Source of the DNA: a virus
IMG/VR virus record: IMGVR_UViG_3300020411_002746
Location: 1-37,979 of that record
Length of the DNA stretch: 37,979 nucleotides
Direction: 5' to 3' (one strand)
Each line of letters opens with the position of its first letter. Within the stretch, counting starts at the first letter, position 1. Below, piece after piece: positions 29,401-34,730 of the stretch. Both the position numbers and the translations under genes were made by a program. The notes beneath the pieces were generated by a model. The model searched no databases. It worked only from the letters and a program-made list of their open reading frames with translations, and had not been told where the DNA came from.

Positions 29401-32223
29401 ACCTGGATTAAGGATCTTAAATTCAGATATTACATCTTTTTCATTAAGCTCTCTAAATTTATGAATTCCACCAGTATTAATAGTGGTAAATCCAACCGTA
29501 TTAATACCAGCATTATATTCGTCTAGAGTTTTATGAAGGTATATTGCTCTAGTGTTTATAATTTTTGGATAATAAATCGCACCATTAACAAGAAATTCAT
29601 TTTGATCTGTATTAGAACCACCAAAAGTACCTATTCCAAGTGGTAAATTTCCACTTGGGTTGTAAACAATTGGTTCACCTTCCATAAATCTATGTTCTTT
29701 TTCAAAAACTATAGTTTCATTAGTAACATCAACACCACCAGTTAATGCAACACCAACTTGCGAAGCATTAAATTCTACTTCTCTATATTGTTTTACCAAA
29801 ACTGGTAAAATATTAGCATCTTTACCATTTCCACCATCAATAGTTGCAGAAACAATCCTTTGAATACTAAAATCTTGAGGATCAACTAAAACATCTTTAA
29901 CAGATCCCCTAACGACAGCAGTAAGTAATGCTGTAGTACCAATACCAACAGATGGTTTAGAAGCTAGAATTGAAGGTGGATTTATAACATCATAATCAGT
30001 TCCTGTATTATAAACTTTAACATCTTCTAAAGGACCGTAATAAATTTTATCATCAGTTTTGTAATTTAATATCTCTACACCATTTACCAACATACCAACA
30101 GGTCCAAATGTTGTTGGTGTATCAGTTCCAGACTGAATATTTGGTACTAATGGAATCTTTGCTAATGCTTTCTTAGGTGCTAAACTTCTACCACTATGCT
30201 GCCTTAAAGTGAATGTATGAGTTGATGTTGCATAATATGCATCAAATTGAACATACTTAGTAGTTCCTATAAAGGATTTTGAATCATATAATCTTATAGT
30301 ATTAGTATTATTACCATCTTTTATTACTTCTACATGATATACTTCATTTAATTTTAAACCAGATATTACATTGTCAGAACCAGATGATGTATATACAACT
30401 TCATCTCCTGTAATAAATGGAACATTACTATCAAATCCAAGAATAGAATACTGATTTGATCCAGAATCATATCCTTTAAAATGATTACTTATAGTTGTTG
30501 ATGGTGTTAAACTAAAAGAAGAAAATGATTTTTTCTTTGTTATTTGATATTTTGGTAATGAGTTTGATGCAACATACATATACTCATCTTTTTCATTATA
30601 AACATTCTGAACATCAGCAATAATATTTGAAGATGATAAGTTTAAGTTTGATGCACCTGCATAATCATATCTTTTTCTTATACTTAATTCAGTATAAGAA
30701 GGAACAGTAATATTTTGATCAATTTGTACTGTTTTATCATTAATGAAAGTTACTGTAGCAAGAGTATTAACTGCACTTTGAGCATTTCTATTTAAAATAT
30801 CAACAGTATCACCAACTTTTAAACTAGCTCTATCTGCCTTTTCAAATAAAACAATTTGGTTATTACTAAAGCTTTCTATTTCATATCTAGATCTTACATT
30901 ATATTTCCACGTATTAAATGCAAATTCTTTGAAATTTCTGTTTTTATTTAAAATATTTTCACCAAGGTTTTTGACAGAAACTAAATCATCTTCTAATAAT
31001 AATCCAAATTTAGATTTATCTTTAATATCTGAAAGAACACCAGTTATTCTTAATTCAACTTTCCTACTTGAATCCCCATCTTCGTATCCAAATATAATTT
31101 GATCAGAACGAATATCATCAGTTGGGTTAATAACTGCAGTTACACCACTACAATCAAAGAACTGATTAACATTTTTATTACCATAGCTAATAGTATTATT
31201 ACCTGATATTACTGTTCCAGTAGTTCCAAATCCAACTGTAGAATCTACTGTGATTACAGATGATCCAATAGAAACAGTATCCGTAACCTTAGTTTTTGGT
31301 GAAATTGTAAAATTACCTTGAATTAGACTTCTTTCATCAAATCCAGAGAATAATTGTATTTTATAAAAAACTCTATTATTTCTACTAATAATTTCAACTT
31401 CAGAAACTGGTCCAGCAGCAGTATTATTAGATTGTTGAACCATATGCCCAACTAATTTATTGGGATCTCCACTTATTTTCTCACAAACTAATACTTCTCT
31501 ACGAATAAATTCTGCATCAGATGATTTAAGTAAATATTCTTCTAAATTTATTATTTTTGGTTTATTACCAAATAAAACAGCAAAAAGGATATTAAATGCT
31601 TCATTTGTACCTTTTGCTTGATAAAAATCACGAATTTGCTTAATAAAAACGTTAATATCTAAAGTTTTTACAAAATCAACATCTTCAAACCCAGGTGCAA
31701 GAAGAACTTTTAGTTTTCTATAAAATTCTTGTAAAAATAAAGCACTTAAATTGTTTACTCTAAGTCCATTATCATGTGAACTTGCTGAAGTATCAGAAAA
31801 AACTAATTCTTCGGAATTAAGTGGATCCCTATAACTTGTAATACCACTAAATCCACGAACACAACCAGTAAAACTAGTTGAAGTTTTTCCAGTATATGTT
31901 ATTACCTCATCATCTAATCTAAAAAGACCATATTCATTAGGAAATCCCTTTGTATTATCAACAGCAATAGTAGTATCTGATGCTGATATAGCACTAGTTA
32001 AAGATGTGATTCCTGCAACCACATCTTGGGTCATATTGTTGAAATTTATATATTGATCTAAATTTTCAGCAATATCAATAGGTCCACCTTGATATTCTTG
32101 CGAAATATAATATTGTTTTAAAAATTCGGCTGCTTTCGGTGCTTCTGATAATACAAACTCAGGTAACTGATTATCAATTATTTGTTGTACTTTGACCCTA
32201 GCATCAAACCCTGTCTTTATCAT
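14419..32223 (-). CDS. Giant 5,934-residue gp7-position baseplate protein with domain repeats
   Basis: One uninterrupted frame of 17.8 kb lies between gp6 and gp8, the T4 gp7 slot. Residues 197-222 include FYQAKGTNEAFNILFAVLF, resembling T4 gp7 (FYSTKGIEASYKFLFKVLY), where this motif is near the C-terminus. The first 260 residues may therefore be the wedge-anchoring part. Next come GxGY modules, a LamG-like lectin fold (about 1024-1197), a YHYH-like domain (about 1459-1566; NDGNPIYGPFGYDD, YAYH), and a DE...VKRGF module (about 3465-3545). Then follow two 'VNGV/INDV-F-Q-x-P' modules (about 3590-3680 and 5331-5428) and the repeat region (about 3750-5310). The C-terminus has LSWGRLAGFTRSS and RRGYGLR. 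T4 gp7 is 1,032 residues. No enzyme motif was seen. It starts 1 base after gp6. A structural role is near certain; gp7 equivalence is inference from the slot and one motif. Confidence 0.85.
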   Translation of the reverse strand: MIKTGFDARVKVQQIIDNQLPEFVLSEAPKAAEFLKQYYISQEYQGGPIDIAENLDQYINFNNMTQDVVAGITSLTSAISASDTTIAVDNTKGFPNEYGLFRLDDEVITYTGKTSTSFTGCVRGFSGITSYRDPLNSEELVFSDTSASSHDNGLRVNNLSALFLQEFYRKLKVLLAPGFEDVDFVKTLDINVFIKQIRDFYQAKGTNEAFNILFAVLFGNKPKIINLEEYLLKSSDAEFIRREVLVCEKISGDPNKLVGHMVQQSNNTAAGPVSEVEIISRNNRVFYKIQLFSGFDERSLIQGNFTISPKTKVTDTVSIGSSVITVDSTVGFGTTGTVISGNNTISYGNKNVNQFFDCSGVTAVINPTDDIRSDQIIFGYEDGDSSRKVELRITGVLSDIKDKSKFGLLLEDDLVSVKNLGENILNKNRNFKEFAFNTWKYNVRSRYEIESFSNNQIVLFEKADRASLKVGDTVDILNRNAQSAVNTLATVTFINDKTVQIDQNITVPSYTELSIRKRYDYAGASNLNLSSSNIIADVQNVYNEKDEYMYVASNSLPKYQITKKKSFSSFSLTPSTTISNHFKGYDSGSNQYSILGFDSNVPFITGDEVVYTSSGSDNVISGLKLNEVYHVEVIKDGNNTNTIRLYDSKSFIGTTKYVQFDAYYATSTHTFTLRQHSGRSLAPKKALAKIPLVPNIQSGTDTPTTFGPVGMLVNGVEILNYKTDDKIYYGPLEDVKVYNTGTDYDVINPPSILASKPSVGIGTTALLTAVVRGSVKDVLVDPQDFSIQRIVSATIDGGNGKDANILPVLVKQYREVEFNASQVGVALTGGVDVTNETIVFEKEHRFMEGEPIVYNPSGNLPLGIGTFGGSNTDQNEFLVNGAIYYPKIINTRAIYLHKTLDEYNAGINTVGFTTINTGGIHKFRELNEKDVISEFKILNPGYGYENRVMRVAPTGITTSVSTINFKNHGFNDGEIVNYSYEDTNTGTIGNPVIGLSSENSYYVMKLNDDSFQLSDVGVTEEKIGSVLFDGDGDRLDIGDHSDFVIGTEDFTFECWIKTADSSADSGRERRIWQTNGGSNGVGNFQITVDSSPAGTIHLVDASTGNLDTNGAKLVNDDVWHHIAVTRSSGTLRLFIDGILDVSTTYTTSITANNDSPQPRIGSATASAGNFNGNISNLRLVKGAARYISDFTPSKAPLKDVPGTILLCCKNSGSVTAFDVSPTAITNTGSSISDASPFFKSTAEYYYESRNFVRFKFPGTGWQRISYPPVTINVNAEITGGSIGTITATPIVRGEIVDVFAYEKGTGYGSKILNFERKPSLTIKNGLSAQLKSIVKDGKLIAVEVQNGGSFFNAAPDLTVKGKGAGAKIRAVVANGRIIDVVVLNKGTNYEDNSTSISITPPGRNCVLDPSVRPLVVNNYARFGDEVLYENKDDLSYTIVGYSTIRDGTAVGDPNPDTGHSGVIGWANDGNPIYGPFGYDDPKDLTSSIVKLETGYSASQYNIIDRPPLTDFELGYFVEDYKFASTGHLDAHNGRFTKTPEFPNGVYAYHAGVTTNFDNNTLKAAFPYFIGDTYRSNPSVTILNQDFNFINSELVRNTYPYRVRQDYSGNDFLVESNEEYNQTAIIESASRGTIDSLTIVNPGTDYKVGNTVNFDNTNTEGGGATAEVTSVDGKEIVDLTTSYDKFENSVIVWENQENLRVYTHYDGNFSPKTHNLLNGDRITISGVTTHVDGLLDSHIIGVTSETSYLIDDLPEHSTSGIVTDIYVSSIPPLIGAGTSVGIGTENLIVIDRYDDQNIIRVKRELTGVAHTIGTNIYFRADSFTIPLASDYFESEKDDKVYFNPNQSVGVGVATGTESSIAHFVGNTKKVISIPTQSIYLPNHPFKTNQALVLRKNSSDNAIQVRNTSSGPNINLPVSGDEQTVYVVNQGKDFVGLVTQIGLTTSTSGLFFNNNGSNSYNYSLESTKTQLVATASKIKTLVAISTVHNLTNQDKIELDVKPRLSLGVDEDVSIKVKYNNTYNKILINPIGFTSSLVRNSSYGTDRLHSSFNLNSHQLNSGDKVFYSAGDNDIAAGLDTGSYFVYKIDDNNIKLANTYIDVFSDPPKIISIGSTGGAVQEISKVNPQIEVIKNNNVVFDLSDSSLIDYQFKLFYDQNVSNQFVSTGTTNTFSVVRNGTVGINTYATASITYNKDLPTKLYYSLEKTGVIVDPDKDVKDYSEILYRDSVYKGSFTAFGIGSTSFFISLDEVPERLKYIQSDCTDLKYTTSSLSASGPITKLNIISGGANYKKLPTISGLSTGTSTSLGNNAIIRPKTNSIGKLNEFRIINEGFEYSSDTTLNPQAEIFTHLGLEGSEKITRIEVISGGRNYTSPPDVVLVNEYTKKVVDSGALRVDPSFNSNSIEGIEIIDEPKGLDAVSHRLYTIRNSNGIQVVRITNYNSNTGVVTLELNTPAIDGFIVPPFKVGDKIFVEGLGRKSQTDDLGNVTTPGDGFNSTDHNYNFFRVTSYTNSNPAVLEYNIGDYTTNAGNPLGSETTFTSIVKSDNYPEFSITRVPSLFYVEEFIKINDTLTDLQIKVVDKSFIKVVGDYEVKVGDVLIGATSGNFATVHSIDAYENRFVIDYANRKEFGWKDDTGQLSNDLQVIPDNDYYQNLSYTVKSPITWDKMVDPVNKLVHTVGMKNFADTEVLSKAQVAIGVTQSLSPVLDFISSRRVDTINNFDLVADYDPGADFSRFILFQSKKLTDYILCDTNRVLQIDDISGAFSSSELNRQTFTDVSLYSITDFYSKFLIQVTDEEKQTSQLSEVVVLNNFDSTFTANKADVYTDTKLGDFSALLGDVGDPVLRFTPTNPNDFSYDLKVYRESFDIAPFNIGVGFTDIGFTRLSSKTERLGPANGSGTLGFSTTVFRSLSNKFDAFFGYAHVRNESTERQNYFEVAGYYDGQDTHIAESYFDTDNFQSFSGSYIGTFGLTVDSGIMRLKFDNMVNDNVTIKTKVVGIGSTTAGIATYRYLVPDQIAGTERTARLESVYKIANGATTVFTLDKTLEFSDKSIIKVGVGSTAAVHNLWVSLDTNRHASMHSPFISVGSTSGIGTFSTALSGDTLSVIFHPDPEFASDDVEVQAFNQIIYADKDEFNIPGSFTYGTSIEKISNAFYGSLNEFGKDKLDFDVNYNNIPIYQKTFNPKTASILNRATGLFSIDNHFFETGEELIYTPDSTLLGIEGTPIGIGSARVQGVQFTADIIAGFSTVTGIADTTSMAVGQSIEHLATSGKLVDDYSITGINTSYNYFIGNSSASSNVITGIANTTLLSIGSIVFNQSTDAVISGSGSTITNIGINSITMSANVASASAGTGVTFYSTDVDWALTMNNVSTGTTFRERFEVGLSTTICPTTVYAIKVTKDTFKITGTSGGTSSNPGVGFTFTSTGTGNYHRLEMKKKLEKALITVDGVTQYPLMYTPLSYTLANNTSTIGAGLTFLSLSGISSIKPRDIVKLDDEFLDILNVGLGTLPVGPISGVGTYPVIEVKRGFVGTSATTHTDGSSIRIYKGAFNIVGNKIWFTDAPDGRGDNNRLNSSALAKAKSTFNGRVYLRTDYTGNKVYDDISLSFNGIGRSFTVYKEGQNTTGVEAGSDLVFINDVFQTPNTVNNAGNNYAFAETAGITSVTFTGITRTGTDDIITVDYDINQNQIPRGGVIVSLGSTGGLGYAPLVGASVTTTVNADGAITSIGIGTTGTFGSGYSGQVGIAISDPQHVGSAATIVATVGAEYPHKFVSAGTSAIYYGGQYAHTFVSATAGAVTKVGGAATTPTGATYDPATGVLVLTFANAHGITASDFIRIGRNTLTFTCTKDNNATQHAYPRATDPVDGKNIDVTAVTTSSPHTVTVNVGISTVKYHNISDAEYNPATGDLIVTSVGHGQTAGNIVGIATNSIVFTCGQDNYSSEHSYPRLTDPANNKSISIGTTTINTFTLNVGKSQSGDGGELTFNIVGMGTGYVNPVIHVDNPAYANLGVKGLSRLGLGDTTSTGIGLSMTFESKPSSAKPQEDRFGDAASLIRQNKTLIGEVAVQRMLDKYPAFSVPTGDNQDCIDDVIDVVDVVAYNTEYGGNDRTYDAAKLYIDGAHVADEEPQTIYAFQQARDMSIQAMRNERIGIQSGGQYVHKFVTSNANAVTSGGDYPHTFVSAASSAVYSGGDYAHTFVSATSGAVRIGSWVGAGLTPTQAVYTPSTGLLTITVSGRHNLRHGVDTVGIATNSLTFTCARDNHATEHTYPRTTDPIHNSTSVAIASTTLTKFTVNVGVSTLVYHPVSAATYTPGTGDLTMTVGNLHGLFPATSHTISTATYTPITGICTFTLASHGFAKGEYVKIDDGALKFTCAKDNHAGLHTYPRSSDPVSGRWLPILGVAANTFEVNVGYANKISDNVGVHTLVSVVNNSLKKAVSNIGINTASLTFTCARDSHATQHAYPRAGYAHTFVSSLNNSVNVTSGSQNGSQKRPSGATYTPETGDLRLEFVNDHNMVSGDTITLDDNSLTFTCALDNHTTNHTYPRSSDPASGATLSITKNNDKDFTVNVGRAGNNDPVHKAVIGVGATAATTITVNVGITTLVTKGISTATYAPNDGKLVLTSPNHGLRAPTKHTITTCTYTPSTGVLILNIPHHQFTNGDYIKIKDDSILMTCAKDNHVSQHSYPRPSDPASNKWLSVSGVGINTFAVNVGVSPDLSAHTFVSATTGGIERSSSSVGIATTSLTFTCDKDDHATQHHYPRTTDFAHNESIQVDAVDGNTFTVNVGVSSTAFTNYKQIYDKGIRGDYTRIPGEYTVGDCANVASAIDVLVGIVTIAVGASVLPIRTPANPNLFSISKFEIKNPGYSFERGDLFEPVGIVTAKGLVGARYAHKFVGSATSSVVSGGDYAHTFVSATADAIYEGGSYDHTFVSAAASAIVPKTTHPWIGIGITPTDADYNAETGALLLTFASSHGLTGSDKIGIATNSLVFTCARDNYATQHAYPRSSDPVHNNGEISIASTTTDTITVNVGVSTIVNHPVGVVTYVPSTGNIVVTVGAGHSFTGFSTHTISTCTYTPSTGTLDFTVTGHGFSEGEYIQIPNNSLRFTCAKDNHATFHTYPRNNDPSASRWLPIQQVGVNTFQVNVGNAKDSTAGVHRYVSSATPNVPAHLNKATYTVGFSTGGMVFTCAKDGHATQHAYPRTTDPVHNREVGISVADATSIVLNVGISTIVRFTPSGANYNPNSGDLILITDNLHKMKVGDVVGINTDSLTFKCAQDGYLTNHTYPRSTDPANDAQLGITTTTDYTFTVNVGASPVAQARKRLKLSVEDTFNDSFASWQLGEFDYIDSIGDLQDGNRTRFPLYKNSQLLSFQKDLADVTSSLIDFDAVLLIYVNGVMQEPKVSYEFTGGTTFTFLQAPLKEDKVDIFFYRGTRDVDSFEKDIPETVKPGDDVQINKNDQISGTIGQDSRTITRILASDTTETGIYLGDGIDSVNYKPIDWSKQKRDMLIDENPVYKTRDSLEGHVFPTAKVIKDFKSDDEEIFLDDAQFFNYEENESTIEIDKVSGILFDGTTSYFADLKANVSVAGTVTSISVAAGGTGYTPGTLALKISPPVGSTLDSFWNKNGDINVGVHTVFKTVVSGVGSIGAGSTVINGISTEGIRIGQTIQAIPNILGTGLTVTGITSAYGGTILYAGIGGTQASGNTSSMFDEFHFGRYEDQKLASATATVDSNGNITGTTMVNPGFGYTSTNLPLVIAPLPAAQKELISGIRFVQGFTGIVTGITTSVGVSHPLAITFHMLYDVNDSTRLDDLTTGHPIHISQTTVGHGVTSVDGSNTSVVGRGSTFCDNIYQVHSITRTSLTGIITCNVHTGISTVGLHSMSGEHVGRLSWGRLAGFTRSSTSIGVAVSGYTVNSGLTTFPVIQRRGYGLRDKGSLRKDLGL
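16370..20970 (-). repeat. Protein-level tandem repeats in the giant gene: Cys-Asp-His-YPR domain (12 copies) and AHTFVSA motif (10 copies)
   Basis: Twelve copies of a domain whose core is [LIM]-x-[FM]-[TK]-C-x-x-D...H-x-YPR, usually followed by x-x-DP and ending V-x-[VL]-NVG, lie between about 16,370 and 20,740. Cys, Asp, His and YPR are kept in all twelve. Ten copies of Y-x-H-[TK]-FV-[SGT]...A-[VI] occur as runs before groups of the first domain. Copies 3-5, 6-8 and 9-11 follow an alternating order in which the middle one has W-L-[PS]-[IV] after DP, so a three-domain block was probably duplicated. Spacing between copies varies (about 220 to 730 bases). DNA copies are diverged, so this is not a recent amplification. 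Confidence 0.85.
27526..27849 (-). other. YHYH-like domain inside the giant protein
   Basis: Residues about 1459-1566 show HSGVIGWANDGNPIYGPFG, then a segment with LDAHNGRF and FPNGVYAYHAG. The pattern of NDG-x-PIYGP, L-D-x-x-NGR and Y-x-YH is that of the YHYH family, which is found in bacterial surface proteins and marine phage virion proteins. Its biochemical role is not known. The conserved His and Asp could hold a metal, which is inference. Confidence 0.75.
28630..29153 (-). other. LamG/concanavalin-like domain inside the giant protein
   Basis: Residues about 1024-1197 of the giant protein begin SVLFDGDGDRLDI and contain DFTFECWIKT, then WHHIAVTRSSGTLRLFIDG and NGNISNLRLVKGAARY. This order (F-DG...L, FTxExWI, WHHIAVTR, LxLFIDG, G-x-I-x-x-LR-x-x-K-G-x-A-x-Y) is the standard LamG_3/concanavalin-like jelly roll of many phage proteins. 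Such domains bind carbohydrate or act as structural decorations. No calcium site was assigned. Confidence 0.88.
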
Positions 32224-32224
32224 T

Positions 32225-34087
32225 TTATCTTGTTAACTTACCATTTGAATAACTTGATCTGACGGGATAATTAACGCCAGAGATTTGCTCACCAGAAGCA
32301 ATTGTATCTTTAACCATATTTATCTTACTTTTTGAAACGTCAAACACAAGATAAAGATCCTTAAGACCAATAACATCATTGGAATCTGGATATGCTTGAA
32401 TCTCAATAACACCATCTTCTAACTCAGTTGAAGTAATATTAATAGTATTAACAATAACTTCTCCAGTAGAATAATCTACTGTTCCTATTGACTTTTCAAC
32501 AATTTCAAATGTATCTGGTTCAACTGTTGGTTTAACTGCTGAAAGTATTCCAATATCACTATCTTCAGATGGAACATCTACAAAATATACAGTTTCTATT
32601 TCACCTTGAATTCTAAATCCAGTACTCTTAATATTATATCCATCAATTCTCTTATAGAATTTATTGCCAAAACATAATTCATACTGTGCATATGTGTTTA
32701 ATATACAGTTAAGATTTCTTCTCATCCTAACTCGTGTAATATTAGATGTAATAGCATTATCAACATCGTCAATTAAACGAACTGTCTTACTATACTTAAA
32801 TCTTCCACCAAATTTATTTAAATCAACAGATTTAGAATAATTTGTTAATGCTGTTGTTATATTAGTTTTAAGATCTAATACATTACTTACTCTTGAGGAA
32901 TCATAAAATACATCACTATCAATTTCTACATATAGCAACTTAAGATCAATAATTTCTTGATTAATACCAGATACAGTGTATTGTTTTAGATCATTTAATA
33001 ACTCAGTTTTCTTAAAATCGGATAATGCATATCCATTTTTAGGTTTAATACTAATCAATACTTTTCCAAATTGAGGTGGATCTAATTCTTCACCACCAAT
33101 TACAGTTACAGACTCTGTTTCTGGATAAACTGTTTGTACTATAGCTTCATAATCCCTTGCTGTAACGGCACGATTTTGTGCTGCATACGTTCTAGGTGCA
33201 AAGTACTTAACAGATTCAATAGACTCAATGTCGCCCCCTCCAGATGCCTTAGAAACGGTAGTTACGTTTACTGTACTGGTAGAATTAACTATAGAATCTG
33301 TACTATCTGTAGTAGTTCCAGAATAAGAGAATACTGAAGGACCATTACCAGCAGAACCTTGAGTTGTAATGTAACTTACCTGAATAACATCACCATTTTC
33401 TAATTTTTTACCAATAATTCCATCACCAAACAACAATTCATACCTTTCATCGGCAATTTCTTGTAAAAGATAGATTTCTGAGGCACTATCAACCTTGACA
33501 ATGTTGTCAATCTGTTTATATTCACGAGTACCAACTTTTACTACAATTGTACTAGTATCAATATCAGCATTATTGAGAATAAATCTCTGATTTGCTGATG
33601 TATCAACTGTAAATTGCTTTGTCAAGTAAATTCCTTGGAAAACATCTACATTTTCAAAGGTTGCAACGCTACTTACGATGTTTGTAGTGATATCTTGAGG
33701 TACAGAATAGGTATATGTAGTGTTGTCAACACCTCCAACGCACACTAAACCCGCTTTAAGTATCAATTGCCCCTCTGCAGCACTTGTTCCAATAGAAAAT
33801 GTTACAGTTGCCTTAGCAGCACTCTTAGAACGTGGTACATAACCTATATTTCTTGCCAAAGAAACCACATTTTCTCTCAAAGTTGCCGAATCCAAGAAGG
33901 ATTCATTAACAATCATGTTGGAATTAAATGCCGTTATGTACGTATTATAGGCAAGTGTATCAATTAATACAGAAAAGTTAGATCCTTCAAAGTCAAAATC
34001 CGTAAAATTGGTATTAGCACGGAGATAATCCTTTATAGAGGTCTTTATCTGATCAAAATCTAGGTTTGTAAACTTAGTGAAAGGCAT
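32225..34087 (-). CDS. 6: Baseplate wedge subunit gp6 (baseplate J-like)
   Basis: A 620-residue protein (T4 gp6 is 660). The N-terminus reads MPFTKFTNLDFDQIKTSIKDYL and continues with FTDFDFEGSNFSVLIDTLAYNT, the typical start of gp6-type wedge proteins. AQNRAVTARDYEAIVQTVYPE at about 300-320 is the central motif of the baseplate J/gp6 family. gp6 dimers form the inner ring of the baseplate and hold gp7 and gp53. It begins 1 base past the gp25 stop and ends 1 base before the giant gene, so gp25, gp6 and the gp7-like gene are tightly coupled. No odd features were seen; length and motifs suggest a complete protein. Confidence 0.93.
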   Translation of the reverse strand: MPFTKFTNLDFDQIKTSIKDYLRANTNFTDFDFEGSNFSVLIDTLAYNTYITAFNSNMIVNESFLDSATLRENVVSLARNIGYVPRSKSAAKATVTFSIGTSAAEGQLILKAGLVCVGGVDNTTYTYSVPQDITTNIVSSVATFENVDVFQGIYLTKQFTVDTSANQRFILNNADIDTSTIVVKVGTREYKQIDNIVKVDSASEIYLLQEIADERYELLFGDGIIGKKLENGDVIQVSYITTQGSAGNGPSVFSYSGTTTDSTDSIVNSTSTVNVTTVSKASGGGDIESIESVKYFAPRTYAAQNRAVTARDYEAIVQTVYPETESVTVIGGEELDPPQFGKVLISIKPKNGYALSDFKKTELLNDLKQYTVSGINQEIIDLKLLYVEIDSDVFYDSSRVSNVLDLKTNITTALTNYSKSVDLNKFGGRFKYSKTVRLIDDVDNAITSNITRVRMRRNLNCILNTYAQYELCFGNKFYKRIDGYNIKSTGFRIQGEIETVYFVDVPSEDSDIGILSAVKPTVEPDTFEIVEKSIGTVDYSTGEVIVNTINITSTELEDGVIEIQAYPDSNDVIGLKDLYLVFDVSKSKINMVKDTIASGEQISGVNYPVRSSYSNGKLTR

Positions 34088-34088
34088 A

Positions 34089-34490
34089 TTATCGTGTTGC
34101 TTCTAGTATGTAAGTGAATTTTTGTGGTGGGATGTCTTGTCCAATGATAGTAAATGAAACATTTATCTCAAAACTGTTGTCATTTGCTCTTGGAACTACG
34201 ACAACCTTGGCATTTTCTACCCTTGGTTCATAATTATCAATTGCAATTTTAATTTGCTCTTCCAAAATTGAGGAAGTACCAAAGTCTACAAATTCAAATA
34301 GACTAGTTTTTACCTCAGAACCAAGATATGGGTTAAAAAATCGCTCACTTGGCATCGTTTGGATCAAATTACGAATAGATCTCTTAATTGCATCCTCATT
34401 TTTAAGCACAAGAATATCATTAGTCACAGGATGCCTATCAAATGATAGACTAACATCCTTAAATGCTCTTGATATCCTCTGGACTGCCAT
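34089..34490 (-). CDS. 25: Baseplate wedge subunit gp25 (GPW/gp25 family)
   Basis: The 133-residue length matches T4 gp25 (132). NYEPRVENAKV (86-96) carries the EPR core motif of the family, and SERFFNPYLGSEV (48-60) matches the region where T4 and P2 relatives have GExFxxPxFG. gp25 joins gp6 and gp53 in the wedge and contacts the first sheath ring, forming the sheath-initiation site. A TATAAATA late promoter lies 20 bases upstream of the ATG, with no clear Shine-Dalgarno sequence. The next gene, gp6, starts one base past its stop. It is complete and normal for the family. Confidence 0.95.
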   Translation of the reverse strand: MAVQRISRAFKDVSLSFDRHPVTNDILVLKNEDAIKRSIRNLIQTMPSERFFNPYLGSEVKTSLFEFVDFGTSSILEEQIKIAIDNYEPRVENAKVVVVPRANDNSFEINVSFTIIGQDIPPQKFTYILEATR

Positions 34491-34510
34491 TTATAAACAA
34501 GATTTTTTTA

Positions 34511-34518
34511 TATTTATA
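34511..34518 (-). promoter_or_regulatory. Late promoter octamer before gp25
   Basis: Minus strand reads TATAAATA, matching the T4 late consensus, and ends 20 bases before the gp25 ATG. It sits in the 31-base gap between the 45-residue ORF and gp25. Confidence 0.78.
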
Positions 34519-34521
34519 CTA

Positions 34522-34659
34522 TTATTTGGATTCTTTTAAACTTTGCTTGTTAGAAGGGATGTCATCATGCATAATTTCTTGTATTATTTGCGGATCTGAT
34601 GCATTTTCTTCGTTATTTTCCGAAGTTTCCCACATTTTTTTAAGGTTGGAATTATCCAT
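34522..34659 (-). CDS. 45-residue acidic ORF at the head of the late operon
   Basis: The frame opens with ATG at 34659 and ends with TAA at 34522. The product reads MDNSNLKKMWETSENNEENA, then SDPQIIQEIMHDDIPSNKQS and LKESK. It is highly polar and acidic, with no membrane segment or cysteine. It is preceded by the late-type octamer AATAAATA 22 bases upstream and followed by the gp25 promoter and gene. Similar short acidic ORFs before gp25 occur in cyanomyoviruses as far as I recall, but I know no function. The length is short enough that coding is not certain. The promoter position and the lack of any other use for the gap support it. Confidence 0.6.
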   Translation of the reverse strand: MDNSNLKKMWETSENNEENASDPQIIQEIMHDDIPSNKQSLKESK

Positions 34660-34681
34660 ATGCTTAAAGAATTCAAAAAAC

Positions 34682-34689
34682 TATTTATT
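34682..34689 (-). promoter_or_regulatory. Late-type promoter octamer opening the virion operon
   Basis: Minus strand reads AATAAATA, one base from TATAAATA. It lies 6 bases beyond the end of the terminator at 34696-34721 and 22 bases before the 45-residue ORF, the same arrangement as at gp25 and gp8. Confidence 0.6.
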
Positions 34690-34695
34690 TGCATT

Positions 34696-34721
34696 AAAAA
34701 AGCGTCTATCGAGACGCTTTT
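34696..34721 (-). terminator. Intrinsic terminator of the glycosyltransferase operon
   Basis: A 7-bp stem AGCGTCT/AGACGCT with a 4-base loop is extended by three A-T pairs on each side. On the minus strand it is followed by a run of T (complement of AAAAA at 34696-34700). It stands 10 bases past the stop of the 49-residue gene and just before the late promoter, separating two transcription units. Flanking A and T runs could let it work in both directions. Confidence 0.85.
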
Positions 34722-34730
34722 GGGGAATTT

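Noticed and set aside
32317-32324. GATAAATA on the minus strand near the end of gp6, as a late promoter for the giant gene
   Set aside because: It has one mismatch, is within the gp6 coding frame, and is 93 bases from the giant ATG instead of about 20. Chance is likely in AT-rich DNA.
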